Positions 25,530 to 37,500 of a stretch of DNA of 64,000 nt are shown here, piece after piece. The stretch lies in contig BSYO01000008.1 of assembly GCA_033239525.1 (NCBI GenBank), forward strand, positions 13,771,294 through 13,835,293. The letters are read 5' to 3'. The notes under the pieces were generated by a model. It was not told the origin of the DNA, did not search any database, and saw only the letters and a list, made by a program, of their open reading frames with translations. Within the stretch, counting starts at the first letter, position 1. Each line of letters begins with the position of its first letter. The translations under genes and the position numbers were made by a program. This DNA is from Nepenthes gracilis (taxonomy: Eukaryota > Streptophyta > Magnoliopsida > Caryophyllales > Nepenthaceae).

Positions 25530-28500
25530 TATGGGAATATTTATTCCCACATATGGAGGAATAAGTTAAATTTGTAATCAAACAGATGAATATCTATTCC
25601 CAAAGAATAGAAATTTTATTTCCTCTTTATTCCCTCCAACCAAATGTAAGGTAAGTGTTAGACTGGATTCACGCTAGCTCATCAGGTGGACATTCGAGAT
25701 ATCACAAAACTCTAAGTCATGTTAGGGTTGATTTTTTTATGGAGGGGAATATGAAGTGACATTAAATGAATTATTGCGGAATGTTCCATTTGTCGGACAA
25801 TGAAAATTGGCCCACAAAAATCGTATAGACTCCTTTGGCCCCTACCTGACTTTCCTTGGTCAGATCTCTCTATGGATTTCACAGAGGGCTTGCCTTTGTC
25901 TCAACATTATGATAACATTTTGGCCGATGTGGATCATTTAATCAAATTTGTCCATTTTATTCCCCACTCATTCTTACATTGCAACTAAAGTTGCTCAAAT
26001 TTTTATAACCAAGTGGTTAAATTACATGGGATTCCATGGACCATAGGCAGGACCGAGATACGATATTTACTAGTTCATTTTGGAAGAAGCTGTTTTAGTT
26101 ACAAAGGATAAAGCTATAATATAGATAGATTAAGATCATGAACAAGAGTTTGGAGTAGTACTTAAGGTGCTCTGTGGGTGATGAACCCAAATCATGCTCT
26201 ATGTGGTTGGAAATGACTGAATGGTGGTACAACATCAAGTAACATTCCTCAACAACTATAACCTCATTTGAGGCGGTCTTTGGTCGTCTGCTCCCAGATT
26301 GTCTTGGTTTGTCAAGGGTGCTGCTGCTAATAAGACAATTGAGGAGGAAATGCAAACCAGATACTAAATCTTAGATCTTTTGAAAGAAAACTTACAAAAA
26401 GCTCACTCTCATGAAGCTACAGTTTGATAAGCACTGAAGAGATAGGGAGTTTCAAGTGGGGGACGTGGCTTATCTCCGCCTACAACAGTATAGACAAAAA
26501 TCAGTAGCATTTTGTAAGAACTTGAAATTTGCACCTTAACATTTTGTCCCTATGAAATCATTGAAAGGATAGGAAAAGTAGTTTATTGTTTGGCTCTCCC
26601 ACCATCTGCAAAGATACATCTTGTGTTTCATATGTCGGTGCTGAAGAAACATATAGGGACCATATTCAGAGTGATTCCTTCGCTATTGCTGTTCAGCTTG
26701 GAGGGCGAAGTCTTACCCGAGCTTGAAAAAATGGTTAAATGAAGGGTGTAGAAGATTAGAGGAAGGAGGGTTGTAGAAGTTTTGGTCAAATGGATGGAAA
26801 CTATTGATGAGAACAACATGTGGGAACCTCTCCATTTCCCTTAAGCTCAAATATCCTCACCTTGAGGGCAAGGTGCTTTAAAGGAGACAGCTTTGTCACT
26901 AATGAATGTAATAAAATGGGGAGGATGAATTAGGAAGTTAGAGCCCTAGGGAGGACAAGAGGTACTGCCACGAGGAGAAAAAGAATACAGAATAAAGGAA
27001 GAATAACTTTAAAAGAAAAACACAAAAGGTAATAGCTCAAGATGCATTACAGCTGTTCATCTCATAAAATCTTCTCAACTGTCTGATTAAAGCAAGGGGG
27101 CAGAAGTGGTAGAAACATCAGAAAAGTCAGTTGGCTGCAGCAGAGCCAAAATTCATCCAAAGCAAGCACATCCAAGCCATCCAGCTGGAAAAACTAGCGC
27201 CATCGAATGGATAAGGTGCTGATTATGGTTTTCTTGACCCAAGTGAGACGTGTGCCTCATGTGATCAAAGGGGTCTAGCAGAATGCATCAGGAACATGCC
27301 AAGGCTTGTGGATTCCTCCAACAGATCATCAACAGAAAGCATTAGCTAGTCATATGAGGAGGTAAAGGAGGATTGATCTATTAGATTGTTGATTGCCATA
27401 ACCACTTGCTATTAGGATGATACCTACAGTTAGGGGGAAATATTAGAGCTCAATTAGTACACTCTTGTAGTATATAAGTAGGAAATAGAGGAGAAAAGGG
27501 ACATGAAAAATGATTTACCTGTTGCTGAATTTTTTCTTAAAAACCTCTTCCTTTTTTGAATTGGGAACTCTATTCTTGAATTTTCTGTAGTTTCATCTCT
27601 GACCATTCTCTTCTTCTTTCTTGCTCAAGTATAAGGAGATCATCTTCCATATATTTATGCATTACACAATATAGACTATTGTATTGTTAACTGTTAGTGC
27701 CTTTTGATATCTCTTACCAACTGATCTTCTTGTTTCTTATTTGAGAAAGGTTCCGGCTGCATGTTATAGATCTTGACCCATCATCAGTATCTTCTGGTGG
27801 CTGGCTGGAAGACACCTCTCTGGTCGAGAAATACAAAATTTCTGAAGAAGCCTATGATAAACTTGATGGTAAGTTTCCTGAGACTCTTTAGCAATTGATT
27901 TTAAAAACTTTGATTCTTACATCTTATTTCGCATCTCAATTGAGTTGGTATTATTTTTCATCTAATATATTTAAACTTTCATATTGCCAAGTTCTTTTGA
28001 CTTGTTCAAAGTCAGTACTAATTCTAATTAACAGATTACTATTGCAAATGTTACTTATATCTCTAGTGCGCGTCAAGTTCATATAGATTGAGGCTTCCTT
28101 GCTGGCAAATATGTGCGAAATCAGAGAACTATGAAAGTGGCCATTAATAATGGAGCATGGCCATTTTCCTGGCTTCATTGGCCATCAGTTGCCGTGTACT
28201 TAATAAATGGTTCTCTTGCCAAAGCTGCAACACTCTGTATCCCATCTTGAGTTTGGTTTTGATGGGTTCTACATCAAAAATGTAATTCTCCTCTTTATGC
28301 CCTATCTTTCCCTTTATGGTCTAGGATATTTAACCCATATTGAGATTATAAGTTATTTCATCTATATCTATTTTGATCCTTATAAAACAACATTTTGTGG
28401 CATTTTATTTGGATCTAATGCTGTTTATTTCTAGGTAGAGCCCAATAATATTCCTGCAATTATGTTTCTACGGCACTGACTGTAAGGAACATGCCTGGGG

Positions 28501-31500
28501 GATTGCCTTCCATTGCAATCTAACATATTTGGAAAAGGGAAGTATTTTCTGTTATTATGCTAACACTACGTCTGTCTTCCCAGGTACTTACAGAAAATTC
28601 AAGGAGAAATTGAAACATCAAAATCCTATGAGTGCTGGGAATAAAGTAAGCTGCCTGATTTTTGTGTCTTCTTATCAGTGTTGTCTTTCCCAAGTATGAT
28701 ATTTTAATAGTGAAGATACTTCTATGAGCCATCCAACTCTTCCCTCTTTTGCTGTAGACCGAATCTCATACGATGCATATTTAACCTCAAAAGTGTACGA
28801 TGATCTGATATAGTTTTCTTAATAATCAGGTATTATATCTAAATGGAGTTGATTTTCTATATAAAACTAATTTCATAATAACTATTTAATATAAAATGAC
28901 TAGAAAATTAAAATGTTAAAATGGTGATGATAGGAATGACCTTAACAATTGCTATACGGCCATGACGTATTTTAAAAAATACAAAAAATTAATTTGGGGA
29001 AATTTTGTAGTGTAGGAAATTGAAATCTGATAATAATAGAAAGTAAAGTGCGGGAAATTAAAGGGAATAAATGTAATGTTGTATAAGTATTGGTGGCTCA
29101 GCCATTCAAGGTTTAGAAAATAAAAGGATAGAAAATAAAATATAAGAAAACAAAATACATAAATTTAAAGTTGCTAGAGGACTAGAATGACTAGCTGCAA
29201 CATATTGTTTCTCACAACACAACACAATATACAATTGCAATGCTTCGGTTTCAACCTAAAACTAAGCTATCCTGTAAAAGTAAAAAAGCAAATGGCACAG
29301 AAACTGAAGGAGTCCTATTAATCTTGGAATAAAGTTTATATTAAATTAAAACTTAAAAATACAAAATGACAAACCTGAAACAGAGTTCAATATGCTAAAA
29401 CACTGACTTTTGAGGAGAAACTAATACTAATTTCTTTCTCTTCTCTCATTTTCCTTCTCTCCCTCTCTCTCTTTCCTTCTCTCCTCTTTCCTTCCTTGCC
29501 CCTGCTTGGCACACCCCAACACATGCACCCCCAGTCATGACCCCGAACTACAAGCAGTTAATAAAAGATAATAATTAAATCAGAATGATTATTTTCTTAT
29601 CCATAAAAAGAACAAAAACCCAAATATGATTACCCAAAATCAGGTTGAACTTGACAAAATCAAATCATTAATCATAATCATGACATATGGCAGCGGACAT
29701 TGGACCAATTTAAACCATCTGATTGGTCCCTGAAGCATTGGCAATAGCATGCTTACTCAAACCTACAAGGAAAATGATAGTCCAATACTATTCAACTACA
29801 ATGTCCAATCTGCATGAATCTAAACAATATCAAAGTCCAATATAAAATGGTTCAAAATAGGATCCTCAAATAACATAAACTGCAATAAATAATATATACA
29901 TCGCTCCTCAAATGTACTAAATCCAAATACAAGTCTAGATAAATCAAAATATAAACAAAATCTTCTAATCAATATCATCTAGGTTCATTGCAAGTGATCT
30001 ACAGTCCTCTAATCTGAAATGGTTAGAAACAGTATAAAATTATAAGCCAAAAGTTTAGCAAATATTTGCACACACATACACATATGCACAAACACACATA
30101 TATATATGTACATATACATATATATATTTATGTATAGTAATAAAACTCGTGTCCATCAAAACAGCGTGGAGGAATGAAACACAATAAAACATTTGCAAAA
30201 TCTAACATTTCAAATAAATCAAATGTCAATTGTCTAATGCCAAAGTCTAAATACGATTTTGTACACAAAATTCGTAATCTATATACAAATACCAACATAG
30301 CCCAAAGTATGAAATTATTCAAAGGGTTCCAAAAGTCCAAGTCCAAAATTGAAAATCCGAACATCGATCAAAGGTTGCAACTTTTTCAAATCACACATCT
30401 CAAATATCAAATATATGTATGTAAAATCTCAAAAATTTGGAGCATGCTGAAGTTTGATAATCAAGTACCAAAAGATTAACTTTGAGGAAGGATTACACAT
30501 ACTCTCGATAATCGTAGGCAATATCGTTACTATTTAGACTCATAGGTAGGTGTCTACATATTACTTCCTATAAATGGGGTCAAATGCCACTTTCTTTTGC
30601 CATTAGTGAATGATAGGTGTAGTCATCGAGTCTGTCTTAATATATTAGGACGTTTGAATATATTATTTTGTTTAATTCCTCACAATGATTTTCAAAAATA
30701 CCAAACCGAGAACTTTATAATAAAAGACTCAAAACTTTTTCTCCTTGAAAGAAAAGTACAAGACTTTTATTGTGGGAAAATACAAATATAAAACTTTCTA
30801 CAATGTAGGAAAGTATAAATATTAAAACAAATAACAAAATAGAGTACGGTCAGAAGTATATGCATGGACTACCATATGTAAGGCCCAAATATACAAGTTT
30901 ATGACATTTTCTTTGCAAACATTTCCACATATGGACATAATACTTCAAATATTTATTTACAAATCAGACAAAATTCTAAAAATGTTCAGTAAAACCAAAG
31001 TAAAACCTCAAAACTTTCGGTAAAATCACATGCATGTAACAATATTCAAAGTGAGGAAGTAAAGGGTGACATGCATGCATCTCAAAACAAAGAATGTCGA
31101 TAAAATCTAAGGATTTGTAGATAGACTAAAGAAATGGGTATAGAATACTTGCCTTAACATTCTTATTTGGCTGGCCTGACAAAAGAGCTTCAAAATCTAC
31201 CTTCTCTTTTTCCTCTCTTTTCTTTCCCTTCTCTTTCTCTCTCTTCTCTTCTTCTTTCTTGAGAAAAATTGTTGAAAAAGTGTGCGCGCTGCTTATATAA
31301 ACGAATTAGTACATAAACGCCGGTCAGACATGTTTTAGGTGCCGCTTAATCTATCCAAAACATTCATGAGTGCCTCAGAGGCGGTTTTTGCTTGCGCACA
31401 TTTTGCCTAAAATGTGTATGAGCGTGGATTAGGCTCCCTTCAGGTGCCAATCCTGATCCCAACACCAATTTTACTTTAAATTGTATAATTACTTTTCAAA

Positions 31501-34500
31501 TTGATCCAAAATTATTTAATGATATCATAATTTACAACTAGAAACCAGACATCATGACTCTCCCTCCTTATAAAATTTTATCATTGAAATTTACATACCT
31601 TATGAACAGGTAAGGGTACTCCCGAACTTCATCTTCACACTTCCATGTTACTTTTTGAATGAATGGTTTCTCCATAGCATATTGACCAATAGAATTACTT
31701 TGATATGCAAAACTTTATCTCTTCTTTCCAAGTTTTGAATCAGAATCTATGTATATATTAAATTTTCATCAATCTACAATGGTTCATACTCAATAATGTG
31801 CAAAGGATCAAATATGTATTTCCTTAATATTAAAACATAGAAAACATCGTGGCAATCTGCTAAATTAGGTGGTGAGGCTAATTTGTAAGTCACATCTCCA
31901 ACTTGCTGTAAAATTTTAAACGGCCCAATAAACCTCGGTTTTAACTTTCCTTTTACCCCGATCCTTAAAATTATTTTTCTAGAAGATACTTTCAAAAACA
32001 CATGATCATCATCATGAAACTCAATTCAGATATTCGGTGATCAGCATAACTCTTTTGGCGGTTCTGTGCAACTATCAGACGATCCCAAATAATTTTGATA
32101 TTTTCAAACGTGTTTTGAATGATATCGGGGCTTAAAAAGTTTTTGATTGTCAATTTCTTCCCAATTGATAGGAGATCTGTATTTTCGTCTATACAACGCC
32201 TCAAATGGGGCCATTCCGATGTTTGATTGATAACTGTTGTTATAGGTAAATTTAGCTAAAGACAAATAATTGCCTCAATTTCCTTTTATCCCAAAATAGA
32301 TGCCCTTAACATATCTTCCAAAATTTGAATGGTCATTTCCAATTGACTATTTGTGTGGAGGTGAAATGCCATACTAAATTTTAAATTGGTACCTAACTCA
32401 TTGTGTAAGTTTTCCCAAAATTTCAACACGAACTTTGGGTCATGATCAAAGACAATCAAAACTAAAATACCATGAAGTTTCACAATCTCTTTTATGGGCA
32501 GCCGTGCCAAATGGTCACTAGAAAATGTCATCCTTATAGGCAAAAAGTGAGCTGATTTAGTCAATTAATCTATAATCACCCAAATTGCATCAAAATTTCT
32601 TGCCATCCTAGATAGACTCAAAATAAAATCCATCGTAATGTGCTTCTACTGCTAGTTAGGAATAGGCAAAGGATTTAAAAATCCTAGAGGTTTCTTATGC
32701 CCAGCCTTGACTTGTTGGCATATTATATACCTCGCCATATAAGCTGCAATCTCTCACTTCATATTTTTCCACCAGAAGAGTTTTTCTATATCATGATATA
32801 TCTTATTTACTCTGGGTGAATAGTTTTCTTTGTTCTGTGGTTCTCATTCAAAATCTCTTCTTTCAAATTTTCAATGTTGGGCACACATATTCTATCTTGA
32901 AATCGAAGAACTCCATCCTCTCGTATATTAAAATTTGCTCACAATTTTGGCACACGCGCACGTATGTGTATATATATATGTATGTCTATATGTATGTATG
33001 TATTCTTATCTCTTTCTTAGATTTTTTTGATTGATTTTTTAAAAATTATATATACATTTTTTTCAAGCCATCGCTGTCCGTAATTTAGGAAAAATTAGTT
33101 TTGCTCTTCTTTTCCTTGCTCTATTGGCTGGTTGATTGGGTTGACAAAATAAAGGCTCACTTTGTTCTATTTACATGTTTTTATTCCAAAAAATTTTCTT
33201 TTAGGATAAAAACCTACAAAATAAAAATAAACAATTTAATTACGTAAATTAATTAAAATTATTAGAAAATAACAATAAGTAGGAATAAAAATAAAATAAT
33301 CAGTGTCTATAATGACTCCTACCTATTTATTGATAGTCTATTCGCAATGCTGAAGAAAAGCTAATGAACACTGAATACTAAGAAAAAAGTAAAAAATTCA
33401 CATCCATAGGTGACACGATTGTATTTAATGGATGCAACAAGTCTTTAAGCTCTTAGGTTGCCTTAGTGAACGAGTTAAGTCTTACAAAACAAATATCAAT
33501 CATGATAATAATTATAAAGATTAATAGGATGAACACAGAACATTAAAAATCATGACTTTAGCCGTCTTAAATCTATCATTAAGAGAGTTTAAGTATGTCT
33601 GTGCATTTAATTTTATCCAAACTCAATTAAGTATAGTTTATGCATGACCCACATTTTTGCCTCAAATTCAAATCTTTATTAGATATACACTCTCAAGAGA
33701 TTTATTGAACTCAGGTTGTGCCCAAGAGTTGTGTAAGACAATCAAAGCATGCAATTTGTATGATGAAAAATAATATTTATGAGGAGATTTATCATAATTT
33801 CATGAAAAGGGAACTCATCTTTAAGACTAATCAACGTAAATAAGAATATCCTTAGATTATGCTTATAAGTTATGTTCATCAAGGTCATTTCAAGCCTTCG
33901 TTGGCTATATTGCGGTTGCGGGATTATAATCACAAGAAAGTGGGAAGGAAAAACAAAGAAATGCCTTAAAAACAAAGACTTACCTTCTCTTTGATGCAAA
34001 CATTTCCCTTTTTTTCTCTTCAAAAATCACTTCCACAAGATGTTTTGTCTTAATTTAATTATTTCTCCTCTCATTTTTGTTTCTCTGTTCTCTCTTTTTT
34101 TTTATTGTTTTTTATTTTTTCATTTGGATCTCTCTCTCTCTCTCTCTTTTTTTTAAAAAAATCTTTTCATATCTTTTTTTGATATATTTTTTTCTTTTTT
34201 TTTTGGCTTTTTTTTTCAAAAGAGAAATATAAGGAAGGAGAAATAATACGTGAAAGTCAAAATCCTAGACTATGCTCTTTTTGCAGAGCACCAAATTATG
34301 AAAAATGAAAAAAAAAAAAGTTGCTCATCTCCTTTTCTTCATTTTTAATATCATACACTCTTCTTATTCTTTTCCCTAAATAGTCAATATATCTCTAAGC
34401 ATTTGGATTGAATAAGTGTTTCATATGCCTAGGTCAAATTTTCAATGTTAGTAGACCATATAAAATTTAATCACAAACTTAAAGTTTGCTCATAATAAAC

Positions 34501-37500
34501 TCAAATTGGTTTTAATCTGTAATTGAATAAAGAATAAAATAGGATTAGGCTCAAAATATCAACGTGGTGTTGTTAAAGTCATCCTCAATGTGATTAACAA
34601 TAACTCATGTATAAAACCAAACAATTCCTATTTATCAATGACTAATTGTCAAGAATAATAAGTTCAAAGAAAGTATAATGACATTATTCAAAGACTTGCA
34701 CTGAAAAGGATAATCATTGTAAGAGTAAGTTTCAATATGCTTTCAAATAAAGAACAACTCAAAAATTTATTGGGTATTAAATCTCCATTATAATAAGATG
34801 AGAATATATGTTATTTGGACAAAATAAGTACTGGTGAAATATAAATATATGGTATGATAATTCCTCTCAAATTAATATCATTAGACATCACAACCATAAA
34901 ATTTAACAAAAGTTAATGTTCAAATCTAATTAATCTCAAAATTAGCATTCAATTTATTATTGCCTAAGAAAATTTAAAATTTCTAAAAAATTTAAGATTT
35001 CTTTAGAATGTTCTTCTATTATCAAACAAAATCTTCCATTTTTTTTAAACTTTAAATTTTTTAAATATAGATTTTTAGATATGTATGAAAATGCATCTCT
35101 ACCCCCTTAATCGAACATCATCATCAACATAGGGCATCTTGTAGAGAATAATAACTAGAGAGGGAAAGAATATACCTAGACATTCTGTATGCTGTAAATT
35201 AATACTAGATGTGTAAACATCACTTAATAACAATGTTTATATGTGTAATAGCTGTACATATTAAAGATAGTATTACTCCTAAAAACAAAGGAAAAAATAA
35301 ATGAAAGTTATTTAACAAGTGGTGGGTTCGTCAACTAGAAGGACTTGCCTCTACAAAAAGAAACACTTAAAGGGTTCTATCTTATACCTGTTCTGGTCTG
35401 AGATAATAATTCCATAATTAGTTCATCTCGGGTAGAGGTAAGAATTGGTAAAATAGTAAATCGGATTATATTTTTTCTCACTAGATTAGATATCTTACAA
35501 AATATTTTTTTCTTTGCTTATTTGGTAAAAGATTTTCAATCTCAACCTGGTATTTTTGCTTTCCATTTCTCTCTGTCTTACTTAGCTTTTTACTTATGTT
35601 AGGTGTCTTGGGATTAGGGGTTTCCTAATAGGTTCACTCCCAAGTATAGTGATTTTTTGCTTTAAACCTTGTTAGTTGAAGCCTCTCCCAATTTATGTTG
35701 AATTTGGGGATTTGGTATTGGCTAAGAAGAAAATTCATCATCATCTTGGACACTCAATGCTTGTGATAGCTAGATAAGATTGTTATGAATGTCGTCTAAT
35801 GCCTTTATATTTTAGGTATTGACGTCAGCTTGATGTTCATTAATCCCAATTTGATGTTACATGAATTGCTGTAGTGTCCTTGAGAGACATTATGTGTGAG
35901 GATTAAAGAGTGGATTGTGACAGTGAAGCATGGTGTAGTGGTGGAGGCAATGCCTCAGAGTGTGTAGGGACCAGAAGTTCCTCATTTTTCAAACAAAATT
36001 TGGGTAATGCCTCCACCTCAGGTAATAAGTCTCAGAAATATAATACACATTCGTACCCTCTCTAGACATTATATCTACATTTGTCGTTTCTAGGGCCTCC
36101 AATTTCCTTAATGAAGTGGTAAGTCTTATTTGAATTTTTTAGATTCAGTAAGATGAAATTCGTCATTAGACTCAACTATCTTGGTCTTACAATTAGATAA
36201 GTATCTCATGTTTGAGCATTATCAGCTAAATGTTCAAAATATTCATAGGCTTCTTTGGGATTCTCATTAAAGAATTTTCCATTACATATTATTTCAATAA
36301 ATTGTTGCATCTGAAAATTTAATGAATAGTAAAAAAAACTGATTAGACACCAAATTTCAAAATTGTGATGTAGACAAGCAGCAAGTAAATTTTTAAATCT
36401 TTCCCCAAATTGATAAAATGTTTCATTTGGCTCTTGTAAGGAGCTCATGATTTGATGTTGAAGTGCCTTTGTCCTATGTATGGGAAAATATTTTTTAAAA
36501 AACTTCTTCTGCTTCTTTACCCATGTGAAAATAGATCAAGACTTTAAATAGTTAAATCACATCTTGATTTTATCTAATAAAGAAAATGGGAACAGAATAA
36601 GATAAATAATTTTTATCATGCAAGTATTATTTGTTAGTGCTCCGCATACTTTTTTAAAGTCTTTAATGTGTTAATAGAAATATCAGAGTTTATTTTGTAC
36701 AATCGAAGTAAAAGTTGAATCATTTTAGCTTTAAGATTGAAATTATGTTGGTTCAATGTTAACATAATACATGAAGATGTACTATACCTTGCCAACGCAA
36801 ATAACATGAAGAGGTTGATAATCATAAACAGATGTCGTGTGATAATTGTATCCAGCTTTCCTAGCAGGGTTGTCTTTGATACTGCCTTCTCCTTCACTCA
36901 TTTGTGAACCTTTTGCTATTTAGCATGAAATGTTTAAAATGAAATATATATATATATATATATATATTAATTTACCCTTTTTTCTATTGTTAGTTTTCTA
37001 TTTTTTGAATTAATAATTTTTGTTTTCCATTTTTCATTTTTTTAAGCGTTGCCTTTTATTTTATTTTATTTTATTTTTATCTTTTCATAATGTTTTTTCC
37101 CCTTTAATCAAAACTTTTTTTGGTGTGTGTGTGTGTGTGTGTTTTTTTTGTTTTTATTATGTTTTTCTTTTGGTTTATAAATTGTAGGTTACAAAATTAA
37201 ATGGTAGAATAATACAAACTATTTGGCAATGGCACCAAAAATTTGATCAAACCTAAATTTTTATATTTAACCTCACAAATGTATGAAGATCCAATATGGT
37301 TTCTTGATAAGTTAGGTATTGTATCCACAGTGAAATGATTTTTTTGCACAAAAGTAATTTCATAACAACTCTATACTCTAAAATGACAAGAAAATTAAAC
37401 TGTTAAAATAATGATGAGGCCAGTGGCAGTAACCATTGCGGAACGATCATGAAATCACTTTAAAAAATACAAAAATTAATTTGTGAAAACTTTAAGTTAT

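Larger units (their letters stand above)
14285..25647 (+). mobile_element. Composite Tat retroelement bounded by about 1-kb inverted arms
   Basis: The left arm (14285-15280) and the right arm (24665-25647) are inverted copies of each other. Each arm holds, from outside in, an ACGTTTGGT/ACATTTGGT end, GGAATA-rich sequence, a (TAA)n tract and a Tat-type LTR. Between them lie a second copy of the left arm (about 16679-17650), Tat gag-pol on + (17730-22860), a spacer, and an antisense ORF on - (23441-24665). A normal LTR element has LTRs in direct orientation; here they are opposed. The insertion interrupts integrase of the intron-2 chromovirus-like element. No clear target-site duplication was seen. 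Confidence 0.8.
10716..27666 (+). mobile_element. Chromovirus-like Ty3/gypsy element in TFCB intron 2, split by a later insertion
   Basis: It has a 5' LTR at about 10716-11455 and a 3' LTR at about 26926-27666. The internal gag, protease, RT, RNase H and the start of integrase lie at 11456-14284. The remainder of integrase and a chromodomain-like tail lie at 25648-26880. The integrase is interrupted by the 11.4-kb composite at 14285-25647. Without the insertion and the local duplication the element would be about 5.6 kb. Coding frames are full of stops, so it is an old copy. It has the same orientation as TFCB. I could not find a convincing target-site duplication, because the LTR outer ends are diverged. 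Confidence 0.85.
29536..32954 (-). mobile_element. Tekay/Del-like Ty3/gypsy fragment inserted in the Athila-like LTR
   Basis: On the minus strand, integrase (about 32850-31760) is followed by a polypurine tract near 31560 (ATAAGGAGGGAGAGT) and a long LTR-like stretch down to about 29536. The 5' part (gag, protease, RT) is missing, so it inserted truncated or was deleted. Lineage rests on the integrase C-terminus and the polypurine context; treat it as approximate. Confidence 0.6.
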
